DNA of 64,000 bases from NCBI RefSeq assembly GCF_004151245.1, contig NZ_JUIW01000003.1:124001-188000 (forward strand), read 5' to 3'. A model generated the notes under the pieces. It was not told the origin of the DNA. It ran no database searches and saw only the letters and a program-made list of their open reading frames with translations. Source of the stretch: Flavobacterium beibuense (GTDB taxonomy: Bacteria; Bacteroidota; Bacteroidia; Flavobacteriales; Flavobacteriaceae). Shown piece by piece: positions 36,206 through 43,993 of this stretch. A program made the translations under genes and the position numbers. Positions within the stretch are counted from its first letter, which is position 1; each line of letters starts with the position of its first letter.

Positions 36206-36514
36206 TTAATTGATTATTATATAGATTAGTATAGCCGTTGGTACATTAAAAAACAGTAGTAGGCTTTTATATATCAGTTCCGTTCGGTTTTCCTTGTAAT
36301 AGCATATATACTGCAGGTTATTTACAAACATTATAAAATTGAATATTGCAGCAGAGGCCATATAAATAAAGAGAACTATTAATACCAAAAAGTACCCGGC
36401 TAAGAGTGATATGCCCAAGGCTATCAAACCGCTTATAAATGTTATCAGATATACTTTTTTGGTAAGCCTGATAAGATTTTGCGATACTTCATATGTGTAG
36501 TATTCCTTTTCCAT
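36206..36514 (-). CDS. Small four-helix membrane protein 1
   Basis: This 102-aa protein is almost wholly hydrophobic, with four predicted transmembrane helices and a short polar N-terminus (MEKEYYTYEVSQNLIRL). Near the C-terminus it carries FFNVPTAILIYIII, which matches the tail of the next two genes. No named family is recognised. Two bp separate it from its upstream neighbour, so the genes are probably co-translated, and creD follows directly. Confidence 0.6.
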   Translation of the reverse strand: MEKEYYTYEVSQNLIRLTKKVYLITFISGLIALGISLLAGYFLVLIVLFIYMASAAIFNFIMFVNNLQYICYYKENRTELIYKSLLLFFNVPTAILIYIIIN

Positions 36515-36515
36515 G

Positions 36516-36836
36516 TTATAATCCGAATATGAAGAACATGTAAATAATTGCTATAGGTATATTGATTAATATCCACGCTGTTCGCATAAGTATTTCCTTT
36601 TGATGCTTTCGATAAATAAAGGAGACTACTATTAAAGCTAATAAGAACAGCAGGTTTACAACAATTGCCAGTAAGACGTAATAGAAACCAATAATTATTA
36701 TAGATAAGGAGGTACTATCAACAAAATGCAAACAAAGGAATACTGTACCTATTGTAAATGAAATTGTTGTGAGTACTATTGGTATATGTAGAATTTTATT
36801 AAGCCGTTTATATTCTATTGCCAGAAGGTTTTGCAT
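36516..36836 (-). CDS. Small four-helix membrane protein 2
   Basis: This 106-aa hydrophobic protein has four transmembrane helices and the C-terminal INIPIAIIYMFFIF motif, related to its neighbours. A basic loop (YRKHQKEIL) before the last helix also occurs in similar form in the first protein (YKENRTELI). Function is unknown; it is located in the inner membrane by hydrophobicity. Confidence 0.6.
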   Translation of the reverse strand: MQNLLAIEYKRLNKILHIPIVLTTISFTIGTVFLCLHFVDSTSLSIIIIGFYYVLLAIVVNLLFLLALIVVSFIYRKHQKEILMRTAWILINIPIAIIYMFFIFGL

Positions 36837-36840
36837 AATC

Positions 36841-37158
36841 TTATAGTTTTATAGGGAGGGTTGATGAAAAGTAAATGATGTATATAATAGCCGGAGGTAT
36901 ATTGGCTACAGTGAGTATATACCGCCAAAGGCTTGTCGTTGGCCTGTAAAAGGACGAGAATATTAAAAGGAATAATACTGCCAGCAAATTAAGTATGGCA
37001 ACCCCTGAAATGAATCCACAATAGTATTGATTACTAAAACTAACTTTATCGATTTGAAGTGAATAAAATAACAGGGGAGTGCCAATGCTTAAAGCTGTGG
37101 TAAGGACAGCTACCGGCAGTATTAAAATTATTATGGCTTTAATGGGTGGTTTGGTCAT
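36841..37158 (-). CDS. Small four-helix membrane protein 3
   Basis: This 105-aa hydrophobic protein has four helices and a C-terminal ANIPPAIIYIIYF block, so it is the third member of the tandem family. It starts two bp after the stop of the Coq4-like gene. No known domain is recognised; a role with CreD in the envelope is suggested only by gene order. Confidence 0.6.
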   Translation of the reverse strand: MTKPPIKAIIILILPVAVLTTALSIGTPLLFYSLQIDKVSFSNQYYCGFISGVAILNLLAVLFLLIFSSFYRPTTSLWRYILTVANIPPAIIYIIYFSSTLPIKL

Positions 37159-37160
37159 GA

Positions 37161-37583
37161 TTACTGTATTAAAAAGGCATCTTTTATTTTGTTAACCGGG
37201 AGATGAAGCATTTTAAAGCAGTCCAGGTCATAAAAGCGAAATGCTCTTTTGCCGTCTTTGTATCTTTTATAGAAATACTGTATATAATGAGGGTACAATA
37301 GTGTGCCTGTTACTATACTGAAAACAGTTTGCGGGCTTTTGTCTCCGTTGCCAAACAGATAGCAGTACATGGCAACTTCTTCGGTATTGCTAACCTCTTT
37401 TGTAATAAGCAGTCGATAGATATCTTCCTTTTCCGGGATTGGGTCCTGCTCATAACTGTTGTTGAATAAAAATTTACCTAACTGGTTTCCTAATGTGCCC
37501 TGAGGATAGGTGATAAGGTCTTCTAAAGTCAGGTTTGATTTTGGCCTTTCAAAATGTCTTATTAATGTTGTTACGAGTATCAT
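37161..37583 (-). CDS. Coq4-like protein without metal-binding motif
   Basis: The ATG at 37583 gives 140 aa; the longer frame runs into the upstream gene and across an inverted repeat. The block QGTLGNQLGKFLFNNSYEQD followed by EEVAMYCYLFGNGDKSP and a C-terminal DLDCFKMLHLPVNKIKDAF fits the Coq4 family, which scaffolds or catalyses a step of ubiquinone synthesis in mitochondria and some bacteria. The Coq4 metal-binding HD-x-x-H motif is replaced by E-D-I-Y-R. Flavobacteria normally use menaquinone, so the role here is unclear. A 17-bp palindrome lies 14 bp upstream of the start. Confidence 0.6.
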   Translation of the reverse strand: MILVTTLIRHFERPKSNLTLEDLITYPQGTLGNQLGKFLFNNSYEQDPIPEKEDIYRLLITKEVSNTEEVAMYCYLFGNGDKSPQTVFSIVTGTLLYPHYIQYFYKRYKDGKRAFRFYDLDCFKMLHLPVNKIKDAFLIQ

Positions 37584-37596
37584 AGCTTTTGTTTTT

Positions 37597-37613
37597 ACTT
37601 TGAATTTCAAAGT
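37597..37613. promoter_or_regulatory. Inverted repeat, probable operator 1
   Basis: ACTTTGAATTTCAAAGT has perfect 8-bp arms around one central base. It lies 14 bp upstream of the Coq4-like start. Related sites are at 38307-38323 and 39245-39261. Confidence 0.75.
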
Positions 37614-37629
37614 GTATTGATAAATTTTT

Positions 37630-38289
37630 TTAGTCTTCAAGATCAGGGTGCATAATAAAAGCCAGGAACATAAATATCCCGAAACCAAGTGTCATTCCCC
37701 ATGATGTTTTACAGTCAGGGTAGGTGGTAAGGCTTTGAAAGACCGATACTAAAATTTGAAAAGGCCTGTGCAGTACATCCCAACTGTTGTAGCGTAAAAA
37801 CCGACCCAGATAAATACCAATTCCGGTAAGGAAACTTATTACCAACATCGCTACCCAAACAGCAAAGTAATTGAGCCTGACAGCCAGCATATAGAACATA
37901 TGTTTCATCGATTTGATGCCGAATAATAATCCGCTTAATGAAAAGCTTATCAGTAACAGCACATCAAACCAAACCGGTACAGTGCTTTCCCTTTTTAAGT
38001 GAATAAAATCGGTAATGATGTAAGGCGCATTAGGCAGGAACATGAGCCAGGCAAAAAAGAGCGGCCAGAAATACAGCTTTTTTTCTATAAGGTGAGGCCT
38101 GTCTATCATGTGTCCTGTTAATGCTAATGGTATGTAGGCTAAAAAAATGTTCCAGACCAAAAAGAAATAGAATGCCGAATGTGTTATAACCAGTCTGGTT
38201 AAAAGGAGGCATACGGCAAAACATCCCATGGCTATTAATATACCATTGTGTCTAAACTGTTCGTTGATTGCTGTTTTTACTATTTTCAT
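37630..38289 (-). CDS. DUF1361 membrane protein
   Basis: This 219-aa protein has about six or seven transmembrane helices. The motifs FLPNAPYIITDFIHL and IGIYLGRFLRYNSWD are the signature of the DUF1361 family, whose function is unknown. It lies between a winged-helix regulator and the Coq4-like gene, and has a copy of the 17-bp palindrome 17 bp upstream of its start. Confidence 0.85.
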   Translation of the reverse strand: MKIVKTAINEQFRHNGILIAMGCFAVCLLLTRLVITHSAFYFFLVWNIFLAYIPLALTGHMIDRPHLIEKKLYFWPLFFAWLMFLPNAPYIITDFIHLKRESTVPVWFDVLLLISFSLSGLLFGIKSMKHMFYMLAVRLNYFAVWVAMLVISFLTGIGIYLGRFLRYNSWDVLHRPFQILVSVFQSLTTYPDCKTSWGMTLGFGIFMFLAFIMHPDLED

Positions 38290-38306
38290 ATTTATTATTT
38301 TAAAGT

Positions 38307-38323
38307 ACTTTGAAATTCAAAGT
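38307..38323. promoter_or_regulatory. Inverted repeat, probable operator 2
   Basis: ACTTTGAAATTCAAAGT, with the same 8-bp arms as operator 1, lies between the winged-helix gene and the DUF1361 gene and overlaps an AAAGTACTTT palindrome. Confidence 0.75.
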
Positions 38324-38343
38324 TTAAGTGTAAAAAAATTTTG

Positions 38344-38640
38344 TTAGCCTTTTTGTATCAGTTTTTCAAGAGCATCAATATGATCTTTAAAGGCTTTTCG
38401 ACCTTCTTTAGTAGCAATATAACGTGTATTTGGTTTTTTGCCAATAAACTGTTTTTCTATGGTAATATATTTTTCCCCTTCAAGGGCTTTGGCATGGCTG
38501 GCCAGGTTACCATCGGTAACACCTAACAGTTCTTTAAGCGTATTAAAATCGGCATACTCGTTCACCATAAGTATCGACATGATGCCGAGACGTATCCTGT
38601 GGTCAAAAGCCTTATTTATATGTTGTAAAATATTCTTCAA
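38344..38640 (-). CDS. Winged-helix transcriptional regulator
   Basis: This 98-aa protein is of the winged-helix type related to MarR/ArsR-like HTH_34 proteins. The recognition region is FNTLKELLGVTDGNLASHAKALE and the wing is YITIEKQFIGKKPNTRYIATKEG. It starts two bp after the stop of the membrane-protein gene upstream and so is co-transcribed with it. It is probably the DNA-binding protein for the three TTCAAAGT inverted repeats nearby. No effector domain is present, so the partner membrane protein may supply the signal. Confidence 0.82.
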   Translation of the reverse strand: MKNILQHINKAFDHRIRLGIMSILMVNEYADFNTLKELLGVTDGNLASHAKALEGEKYITIEKQFIGKKPNTRYIATKEGRKAFKDHIDALEKLIQKG

Positions 38641-38642
38641 TC

Positions 38643-39236
38643 TTATTGTTTTCGGTCATACTTAAAGTGCATGAACGTGCCGTAAATTATATGACATACC
38701 CCAAAACCTAATGCCCAAAACTCGAGTCCGTATCCCATATATGCAGTAGAGAAGAGTCCGATAACTACTATAATCATACCAAGATAGCGTACATCTCTTA
38801 CTGTATATTTACTTGCATTGATAAGGCTAAGTCCGTAAAAAATAAGCATTACGGGGGCTATAATTCCATAGTATCCGTTTTTTAACAAAAGTAATCCAAA
38901 TATGCCTCCCGTGCATAGGGGGATAAGGAAATTTAGCAAAAGCCTTTTAGACGTTGCATTCCACATTGTCTCGCCATCTTTCCTTGTTTTTTTATAGGTA
39001 AGGATAATTGCTGTAGTAACCGATAACACAAGAACAGCCAATGCAATAAATACTATCTGTTTAAAGGTTTTACTCTCTAATGTATAATGCTCTTCTGCTA
39101 TACAATGTACAGCATAAGCTCCTGCCAGTGCATAAACACCTGCTAATATTCCCGAAAGTCCGCTTAATGACAGGAACTGTGAAGATCTGTTCATCATCTC
39201 TTTTATGTCCTGTATATCCTTTAAGTAATTATCCAT
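38643..39236 (-). CDS. Six-helix membrane protein paired with regulator
   Basis: This 197-aa protein has a short cytoplasmic N-terminus (MDNYLKDIQDIKEMMNRSSQFLSLSGLSG) and about six transmembrane helices. The N-terminal pattern is common in Bacteroidota membrane proteins encoded next to a winged-helix regulator of the type that follows. Function is unknown; it may sense an envelope or membrane signal for the regulator. It is the first gene of the cluster, with an operator-like inverted repeat 8 bp upstream. Confidence 0.72.
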   Translation of the reverse strand: MDNYLKDIQDIKEMMNRSSQFLSLSGLSGILAGVYALAGAYAVHCIAEEHYTLESKTFKQIVFIALAVLVLSVTTAIILTYKKTRKDGETMWNATSKRLLLNFLIPLCTGGIFGLLLLKNGYYGIIAPVMLIFYGLSLINASKYTVRDVRYLGMIIVVIGLFSTAYMGYGLEFWALGFGVCHIIYGTFMHFKYDRKQ

Positions 39237-39244
39237 GTTAAAGT

Positions 39245-39261
39245 ACTTTGAAAAACAAAGT
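39245..39261. promoter_or_regulatory. Inverted repeat, probable operator 3
   Basis: ACTTTGAAAAACAAAGT has 6-bp perfect arms (ACTTTG, CAAAGT) and lies 8 bp before the membrane protein start, in front of the operon that encodes the winged-helix regulator. This suggests autoregulation. Confidence 0.7.
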
Positions 39262-39329
39262 AAGTTATAATTTTTTAATCCTGCAATATTTTTTTAGAAA
39301 AAATTAATAATAGGGAAAAGGTGTAAAAC

Positions 39330-39356
39330 AAAGCGCCCTAAATGGGGCGCTTTATG
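39330..39356 (-). terminator. Terminator after outer-membrane protein gene
   Basis: AAAGCGCCC (39330-39338) pairs with GGGCGCTTT (39345-39353). On the minus strand it follows the stop of the outer-membrane protein gene and runs into TTTGTTTT. Confidence 0.75.
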
Positions 39357-39369
39357 TGTGTTTTTCTTT

Positions 39370-40230
39370 TTAGATTCTAAAGATGCCGCCTACGGCTACA
39401 ATTCTTTCAAAGAAAGAGAAATGCTGTGAGGCTCTGTCTGCACCCGAATAGGTCGTACGAATATCATGCATATCTATATAACCGCTTTTAAATTCTCCCT
39501 GTATAAAGAAGTATTTAAAAAAGGTGAGGTTAATACCGGCTTTTGCAGCCACGCCATAACCTGATATATGAAAATCATCGTGCCTCTCCATACCAAGCAC
39601 CTTAGCGTTTGTTTTAGGGTATAGAATACCACCGCCTAAACCTTCGGTTAAATTAACCTGAAACTTATCGGTGTTGGTTATACCTAAGTATTTGGAGATA
39701 TCATCAACACGGGCAAATTCTACGTTAACGTAATTTAAACCATCAGTATGTTCAAAGGTTAAAAAATCTTCGGTAAGCGTAATAGGCACATTGTTATAAA
39801 TACCATTAAAAGCAGCTCCGGGCTCACTTGGATCCATATCAACATAACCGTTAATGTTTGTTACCTGATTTTGGGTCATAACATACTTCATGTGGTCTAT
39901 ACCAAGTGAAATGCTGTAATGATCGCTTATAAAATAACCCATACGCAAATTGGTTTGTGGTATGGTCATTTTAGTTGGGTTTACGTAGTCTACATGCCAT
40001 CCTTTAGGCTTGTCATGCGCTTCTACATCCTGTAGGGTAAAATTATACCCGGGTCCGGAAAAATTAATATCAGATTTTGAGTAGGATTCTCGGTTTCCTC
40101 CCCAAAGTACAAAAAACTTTCCTTTGTTGTGTGCTGTGTATTTTTCAGGGGCATTAGTTGTTTCCTGTGCAAAGGTGTACTGTGAAAAAACACAAAAAGA
40201 TAGTACAACCAATAAAAATGGTTGTTTCAC
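39370..40230 (-). CDS. Putative outer-membrane beta-barrel protein
   Basis: I do not recognise a named family for this 286-aa protein. It has a signal peptide ending YTFAQ (residue 22), alternating aromatic and polar strands, and a C-terminal aromatic strand (FFERIVAVGGIFRI), which together indicate an outer-membrane beta-barrel. It starts 30 bp after the kdsA stop, so co-transcription with kdsA is possible. The nearby Kdo synthesis gene gives a weak hint towards outer-membrane function only. Confidence 0.7.
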   Translation of the reverse strand: MKQPFLLVVLSFCVFSQYTFAQETTNAPEKYTAHNKGKFFVLWGGNRESYSKSDINFSGPGYNFTLQDVEAHDKPKGWHVDYVNPTKMTIPQTNLRMGYFISDHYSISLGIDHMKYVMTQNQVTNINGYVDMDPSEPGAAFNGIYNNVPITLTEDFLTFEHTDGLNYVNVEFARVDDISKYLGITNTDKFQVNLTEGLGGGILYPKTNAKVLGMERHDDFHISGYGVAAKAGINLTFFKYFFIQGEFKSGYIDMHDIRTTYSGADRASQHFSFFERIVAVGGIFRI

Positions 40231-40260
40231 GATAAAAAATTAAATAAAAAAATGTGTTTG

Positions 40261-41079
40261 TTAAAAATTATTGATAGTTTTTCTGATCGCTACCAGCTTT
40301 TCCATCAAACCTTCAAAATAATCAAGGTGCAGCATGTTTGCACCGTCGCTCTTAGCGTTTGCAGGATCAAAGTGTGTCTCAATAAAAATACCGTCTACAC
40401 CAACAGCAATACCTGCTTTGGCTACGGTTTCAATCATGTCAGGCCTGCCACCGGTCACACCGATAGTTTGATTAGGCTGCTGTAGGGAATGCGTAACATC
40501 CAGAACGGTAGTGGCAAACTGTTTCATTGTAGGAATGCCTCTATAATCAACAATCATGTCCTGATAGCCAAACATAGTTCCTCTGTCGGTTACCATTACA
40601 TTTTCGTTATTACAATCCAACACCTTCTGTACGGCATGTTTCATACTTTCAGGGCTCATAAACTGGCCTTTTTTCAGGTTTACTGTCTTTCCGGTTTCGG
40701 CAGCAGCAACCACAAGGTCGGTCTGGCGAACTAAAAAAGCAGGAATCTGCAGTACATCAACATACTCGGCAGCTTTTGCTGCGTCTTCATTTTCGTGAAT
40801 ATCGGTAACGGTAGGAACGCCAAAAGTCTGCGATACTTTTTGAAGTATTTTAAGCGCTTTTTCGTCTCCAATACCCGTAAAGCTGTCAATTCTTGAGCGG
40901 TTAGCCTTTTTAAACGAGCCTTTAAATACATAAGGTATCTGCAGCCTGTCGGTTACCGAAACAAGTTTTTCAGCTATCCTTAACGCCATTTCTTCACCCT
41001 CTATGGCACATGGGCCTGCAAGAAGGAAAAAGTTGCCGCTATCGGTATGTTTTATCTGAGGTATATTTTGTAAGTTCAT
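40261..41079 (-). CDS. kdsA: 3-deoxy-8-phosphooctulonate synthase
   Basis: This 272-aa enzyme condenses phosphoenolpyruvate with arabinose 5-phosphate to make Kdo 8-phosphate for lipopolysaccharide. The signature LLAGPCAIEGEEMALRIAEKL is at about 19-39, with FKGSFKKANRSRIDSFTG, DIHE, and TDRGTMFGYQDMIVDYRG (about 160-177) following, all conserved in KdsA. Length is normal. It acts in the cytoplasm and is essential in most Gram-negative bacteria. The downstream outer-membrane protein gene may be in the same transcript. Confidence 0.97.
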   Translation of the reverse strand: MNLQNIPQIKHTDSGNFFLLAGPCAIEGEEMALRIAEKLVSVTDRLQIPYVFKGSFKKANRSRIDSFTGIGDEKALKILQKVSQTFGVPTVTDIHENEDAAKAAEYVDVLQIPAFLVRQTDLVVAAAETGKTVNLKKGQFMSPESMKHAVQKVLDCNNENVMVTDRGTMFGYQDMIVDYRGIPTMKQFATTVLDVTHSLQQPNQTIGVTGGRPDMIETVAKAGIAVGVDGIFIETHFDPANAKSDGANMLHLDYFEGLMEKLVAIRKTINNF

Positions 41080-41113
41080 AGATACTTTAATTTGTGGTGC
41101 AAAGATAAAAAAT

Positions 41114-41142
41114 AAAAGCCTTAGTAGTACACTAAGGCTTTT
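41114..41142 (-). terminator. Terminator after lipoprotein gene
   Basis: AAAAGCCTTAGT (41114-41125) pairs with ACTAAGGCTTTT (41131-41142), a 12-bp stem, with ATTTTTTATC following on the minus strand. Confidence 0.85.
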
Positions 41143-41146
41143 ATGG

Positions 41147-41602
41147 TTATTTTAGTTCTTTTATGCCAAATCCGGCAGGTGCCATAACTGCTCCTTTTTC
41201 ATAAAGGTTTATGTATATTATTTTAGGCTGGGCAAGTCCCTCCCAGGTTACTTCATAAATATCAAGAAGCCCTGCACCCATATTATTCCTTTCAGAAGGG
41301 AAAGGGCAGCAGCTGTCGGTTTTAGTATAGGTAAGTTTTTCTCCTTTAGGCCCTGTAAGCGCATTAAAAAAGCGTTTTACGTTTATTTCGGCCGTTTGTA
41401 TAGACATAAAACCAAGATTAACAGGCCAGTCCTGATTGTAACCATATTTGTTATCCTTAGCGGTTTCTGTAATTATAAAAGCCTGCTCTCGGGTAACATT
41501 GGGCATTCTGGCGTCGTTGTCAATATTTTTTATGGTGTTTCTGGTACTTATGCACGATGTGGCAAGGGTTAGTATCAGTATAGAGAAAAGTATTTTTTTC
41601 AT
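41147..41602 (-). CDS. Small lipoprotein near kdsA
   Basis: The ATG at 41602 gives 151 aa with a lipoprotein signal (MKKILFSILILTLATSCIS, cysteine at residue 17); a longer frame to 41650 adds an unlikely extension. The mature part has a Cys-Cys pair in KTDSCCPFPSERN and ends with LYEKGAVMAPAGFG. I recognise it as a small protein found beside kdsA in flavobacteria and sometimes wrongly named as an aldolase after its neighbour. Function is unknown. Confidence 0.72.
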   Translation of the reverse strand: MKKILFSILILTLATSCISTRNTIKNIDNDARMPNVTREQAFIITETAKDNKYGYNQDWPVNLGFMSIQTAEINVKRFFNALTGPKGEKLTYTKTDSCCPFPSERNNMGAGLLDIYEVTWEGLAQPKIIYINLYEKGAVMAPAGFGIKELK

Positions 41603-41713
41603 AAGTATTGTTGAAATGCACTTCAAAGTTAAAAGAAATTTTTGTTTCACATAGTTAACGGAAAGTGTTAATCCTAAATTGCTATTTTTGTAGAAATTTG
41701 AAAAACCACCATT

Positions 41714-42274
41714 ATGTATAGTTTTTATGGTACCTGGCCGTGGTATATATCCGGTCTTCTAATTGGGGCAGTAATGCTGTCGCTTATATTGTTTGGAAAA
41801 AACTTTGGTATGTCGTCTAACCTGCGCACTATGTGTTCGGCAATGGGGGCAGGAAAAACAGCAGAGTTCTTTAACTTCGACTGGAAATCGCAACGCTGGA
41901 ACCTTACTGTGGTACTTGGCGCCATGCTGGGCGGATTTATAGCTACACATTACCTTAGTGACGGAAGCGGTGTAAACCTTAATCCGCAAACTGTTGTGGA
42001 GCTTAGGCAGATGAATATAGACGAGCCGCAGGGTAAGTTATTACCTGATGCCCTAACAAGCGCTGAAGCTTTACAATCGCCTAAAATACTTGCCATACTT
42101 TTACTAGGTGGTATACTGGTAGGCTTTGGTACACGTTATGCGGGAGGCTGTACATCCGGTCATGCCATATCAGGGTTAAGTAATCTGCAACTACCTTCGC
42201 TTATAGCAGTTATCGGATTTTTTATAGGTGGCCTCATCATGTCGTGGTTGCTTTTACCTCTAATTTTAAACTAA
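41714..42274 (+). CDS. YeeE/YedE family transporter, first half
   Basis: This 186-aa membrane protein has about five helices and the motif RYAGGCTSGHAISGLSNLQL near residues 140-160, which contains the conserved cysteine of the YeeE/YedE (TsuA-like) family. Relatives transport thiosulfate or other sulfur compounds. In this organism the family is split in two genes; the second half lies 7 bp downstream. Substrate is inferred from family. Confidence 0.88.
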   Translation: MYSFYGTWPWYISGLLIGAVMLSLILFGKNFGMSSNLRTMCSAMGAGKTAEFFNFDWKSQRWNLTVVLGAMLGGFIATHYLSDGSGVNLNPQTVVELRQMNIDEPQGKLLPDALTSAEALQSPKILAILLLGGILVGFGTRYAGGCTSGHAISGLSNLQLPSLIAVIGFFIGGLIMSWLLLPLILN

Positions 42275-42281
42275 ACGAAAC

Positions 42282-42695
42282 ATGAAGTTCTTAAAATATT
42301 TACTGGTAGGTTTAGTATTTGGTATCGTACTTACAAAATCTGAAGCGGTGTCATGGTACCGCATTTATGAAATGTTCCATTTTCAGTCGTTCCATATGTT
42401 TGGGATAATAATGACTGCCGTAGTAGTTGGGGTAGTGGGTATACAAATAATAAAACGCAACAATGTAAAAGATACAACAGGCCAGCCTATCGTAATTGCC
42501 GATAAGGAAAGAGGTTTTACCAACTATATGGTAGGAGGTATACTTTTTGGGTTAGGATGGGGACTTATTGGTACCTGTCCGGGTCCAATATTTATACTTA
42601 TAGGAGCAGGTTTTTACGGAATAGGGGTAGTGCTGCTCGGTGCTCTTGTAGGTACTTACCTTTATGGTGTATTAAGAAATAAATTACCTCATTAA
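42282..42695 (+). CDS. YeeE/YedE family transporter, second half
   Basis: This 137-aa protein has four transmembrane helices and the conserved GLGWGLIGTCPGPIFILIGAG region with the second functional cysteine of the YeeE/YedE family (DUF6691-type half). It would pair with the product of the preceding gene to form one transporter. The stop overlaps the start of the next gene by one base. Confidence 0.88.
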   Translation: MKFLKYLLVGLVFGIVLTKSEAVSWYRIYEMFHFQSFHMFGIIMTAVVVGVVGIQIIKRNNVKDTTGQPIVIADKERGFTNYMVGGILFGLGWGLIGTCPGPIFILIGAGFYGIGVVLLGALVGTYLYGVLRNKLPH

Positions 42696-43141
42696 TGTTT
42701 TTTGAGCAGGAACTAATATTTTATATAGGCCTGTTATGTGCCGTATCTCCTGTTGTTGTCTTAATATCTATTCTGTATTTTTATAAAGTCAGTATAAAGA
42801 AATGGAAAACAACCGAAGGACTGATATTGCGAAATACTGTAGAACGGGATAAAAAAGATACTGACGGAGGTTGGAGAAACTATGTTGTTTATGAATATTC
42901 AGTAGATGGCAAACATTATCAGAATAACGACAGGCATACTCAAAACTTAATATTTAGCAGTTCCTCAAAATATCAGATAGTACCTAATGAAAGATTTGTT
43001 GAAGGAAAAAAAGTAAAGGTTTTCTACAACCCTCAAAAGCCTCATAAATCAGTATTGGATGATAAGTTTGATTATTATAATCTGGCAGTATTGTTTTTTA
43101 CTATAATTGGAATATTAATTGCTTATTACGATTGGAAATAA
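42695..43141 (+). CDS. DUF3592-like membrane protein
   Basis: This 148-aa protein has an N-terminal helix (about 7-30), a soluble middle with WRNYVVYEYSVDGKHYQNND and VKVFYNPQKPHKSVL, and a C-terminal helix (about 128-145). The pattern of hydrophobic ends around the VxYxVxGxxY...VxVxYNPxxP block is that of DUF3592, of unknown function. Translation is coupled to the transporter gene by a one-base overlap. A terminator follows. Confidence 0.75.
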   Translation: MFFEQELIFYIGLLCAVSPVVVLISILYFYKVSIKKWKTTEGLILRNTVERDKKDTDGGWRNYVVYEYSVDGKHYQNNDRHTQNLIFSSSSKYQIVPNERFVEGKKVKVFYNPQKPHKSVLDDKFDYYNLAVLFFTIIGILIAYYDWK

Positions 43142-43147
43142 ACAAAA

Positions 43148-43176
43148 AAGGACGCTTATAAGCGTCCCTTTTTTTT
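43148..43176. terminator. Bidirectional terminator before PUL 2 end
   Basis: GGACGCTTATAAGCGTCC (43150-43167) is a perfect 18-bp palindrome flanked by A and T runs. It separates the convergent DUF3592 and GH16 genes. Confidence 0.88.
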
Positions 43177-43206
43177 AACTAACTAACTCAAACATAAACT
43201 AAAAAA

Positions 43207-43986
43207 TCAATTTGAATATACCTTAATGTAGTCTATAACAAACTCCTGAGGAAAAATGCTGTCGTCTACTTCAGGCCCGCCAAAGTTTCCTCCAACGGCT
43301 ACATTCACTAAAAAGTAAAAAGGCTGGTTGTAGGGCCAAACCTCCTGGGTTTTGTTTTTCGGTACAAACTTGTAAACCGAATTGCCATCTACAAAAAACT
43401 CAATAAAGTCTTCTGTCCAGTCTATTGCATAGGTATGAAAACCCTGCTCTATATCTTTAATTTCTGTTTTCTTTGTATTAATGGTGTTACCATGACTATC
43501 CTGTGTATGTAATGATGTAAAAGCCATATGAGGCTCTTTACCTACATATTCCAAAATATCAATCTCACCGGCCATTGGCCAGCCTACTTCACCAATGTTA
43601 GAACCTAACATCCAAAAAGCGGGCCAAATTCCGTTTCCTGTAGGAATTTTTGCTCTTGCTTCTATATAACCGTACTTAAATTCTTTGTTTCCCTTTGTGG
43701 TTAAGCGGGTTGAGGTGTAAGTAGAATCATTTTCTTTTTTTGCGGTAATTATAAGATTACCGTTTTCTACCCTGTGATTGTTTTTAGTATATACCTGGCG
43801 CTCGTTATTACCCCAGCCACAAATGTTAGGGCAGCCGTTGCCAAGCTCATAATTCCATACTGTTTCGTTAAGGGCAATGCCGTCAAAATTTTCTTCCCAC
43901 AGTAGTTCGCGCTCATTTTCTTTTTTGCTTTCACTACAGGAAACAAAAGCAGCGGTTATAAGGAAAAGGAATGATAGTTTCTTCAT
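43207..43986 (-). CDS. GH16 beta-1,3-glucanase lipoprotein
   Basis: This 259-aa lipoprotein has its cysteine in AAFVSCSESK (about residue 17). The GH16 jelly-roll begins LLWEENFDG and has the catalytic E-I-D-I-L-E motif (about residues 139-144), with WPAFWMLGSN before it. This ExDxxE form, with an extra residue in the strand, is the laminarinase subtype. It cleaves beta-1,3 (and mixed) glucans at the cell surface. It is the last gene of PUL 2, starting 7 bp after the GH3 stop. Confidence 0.93.
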   Translation of the reverse strand: MKKLSFLFLITAAFVSCSESKKENERELLWEENFDGIALNETVWNYELGNGCPNICGWGNNERQVYTKNNHRVENGNLIITAKKENDSTYTSTRLTTKGNKEFKYGYIEARAKIPTGNGIWPAFWMLGSNIGEVGWPMAGEIDILEYVGKEPHMAFTSLHTQDSHGNTINTKKTEIKDIEQGFHTYAIDWTEDFIEFFVDGNSVYKFVPKNKTQEVWPYNQPFYFLVNVAVGGNFGGPEVDDSIFPQEFVIDYIKVYSN

Positions 43987-43993
43987 AAATTTT

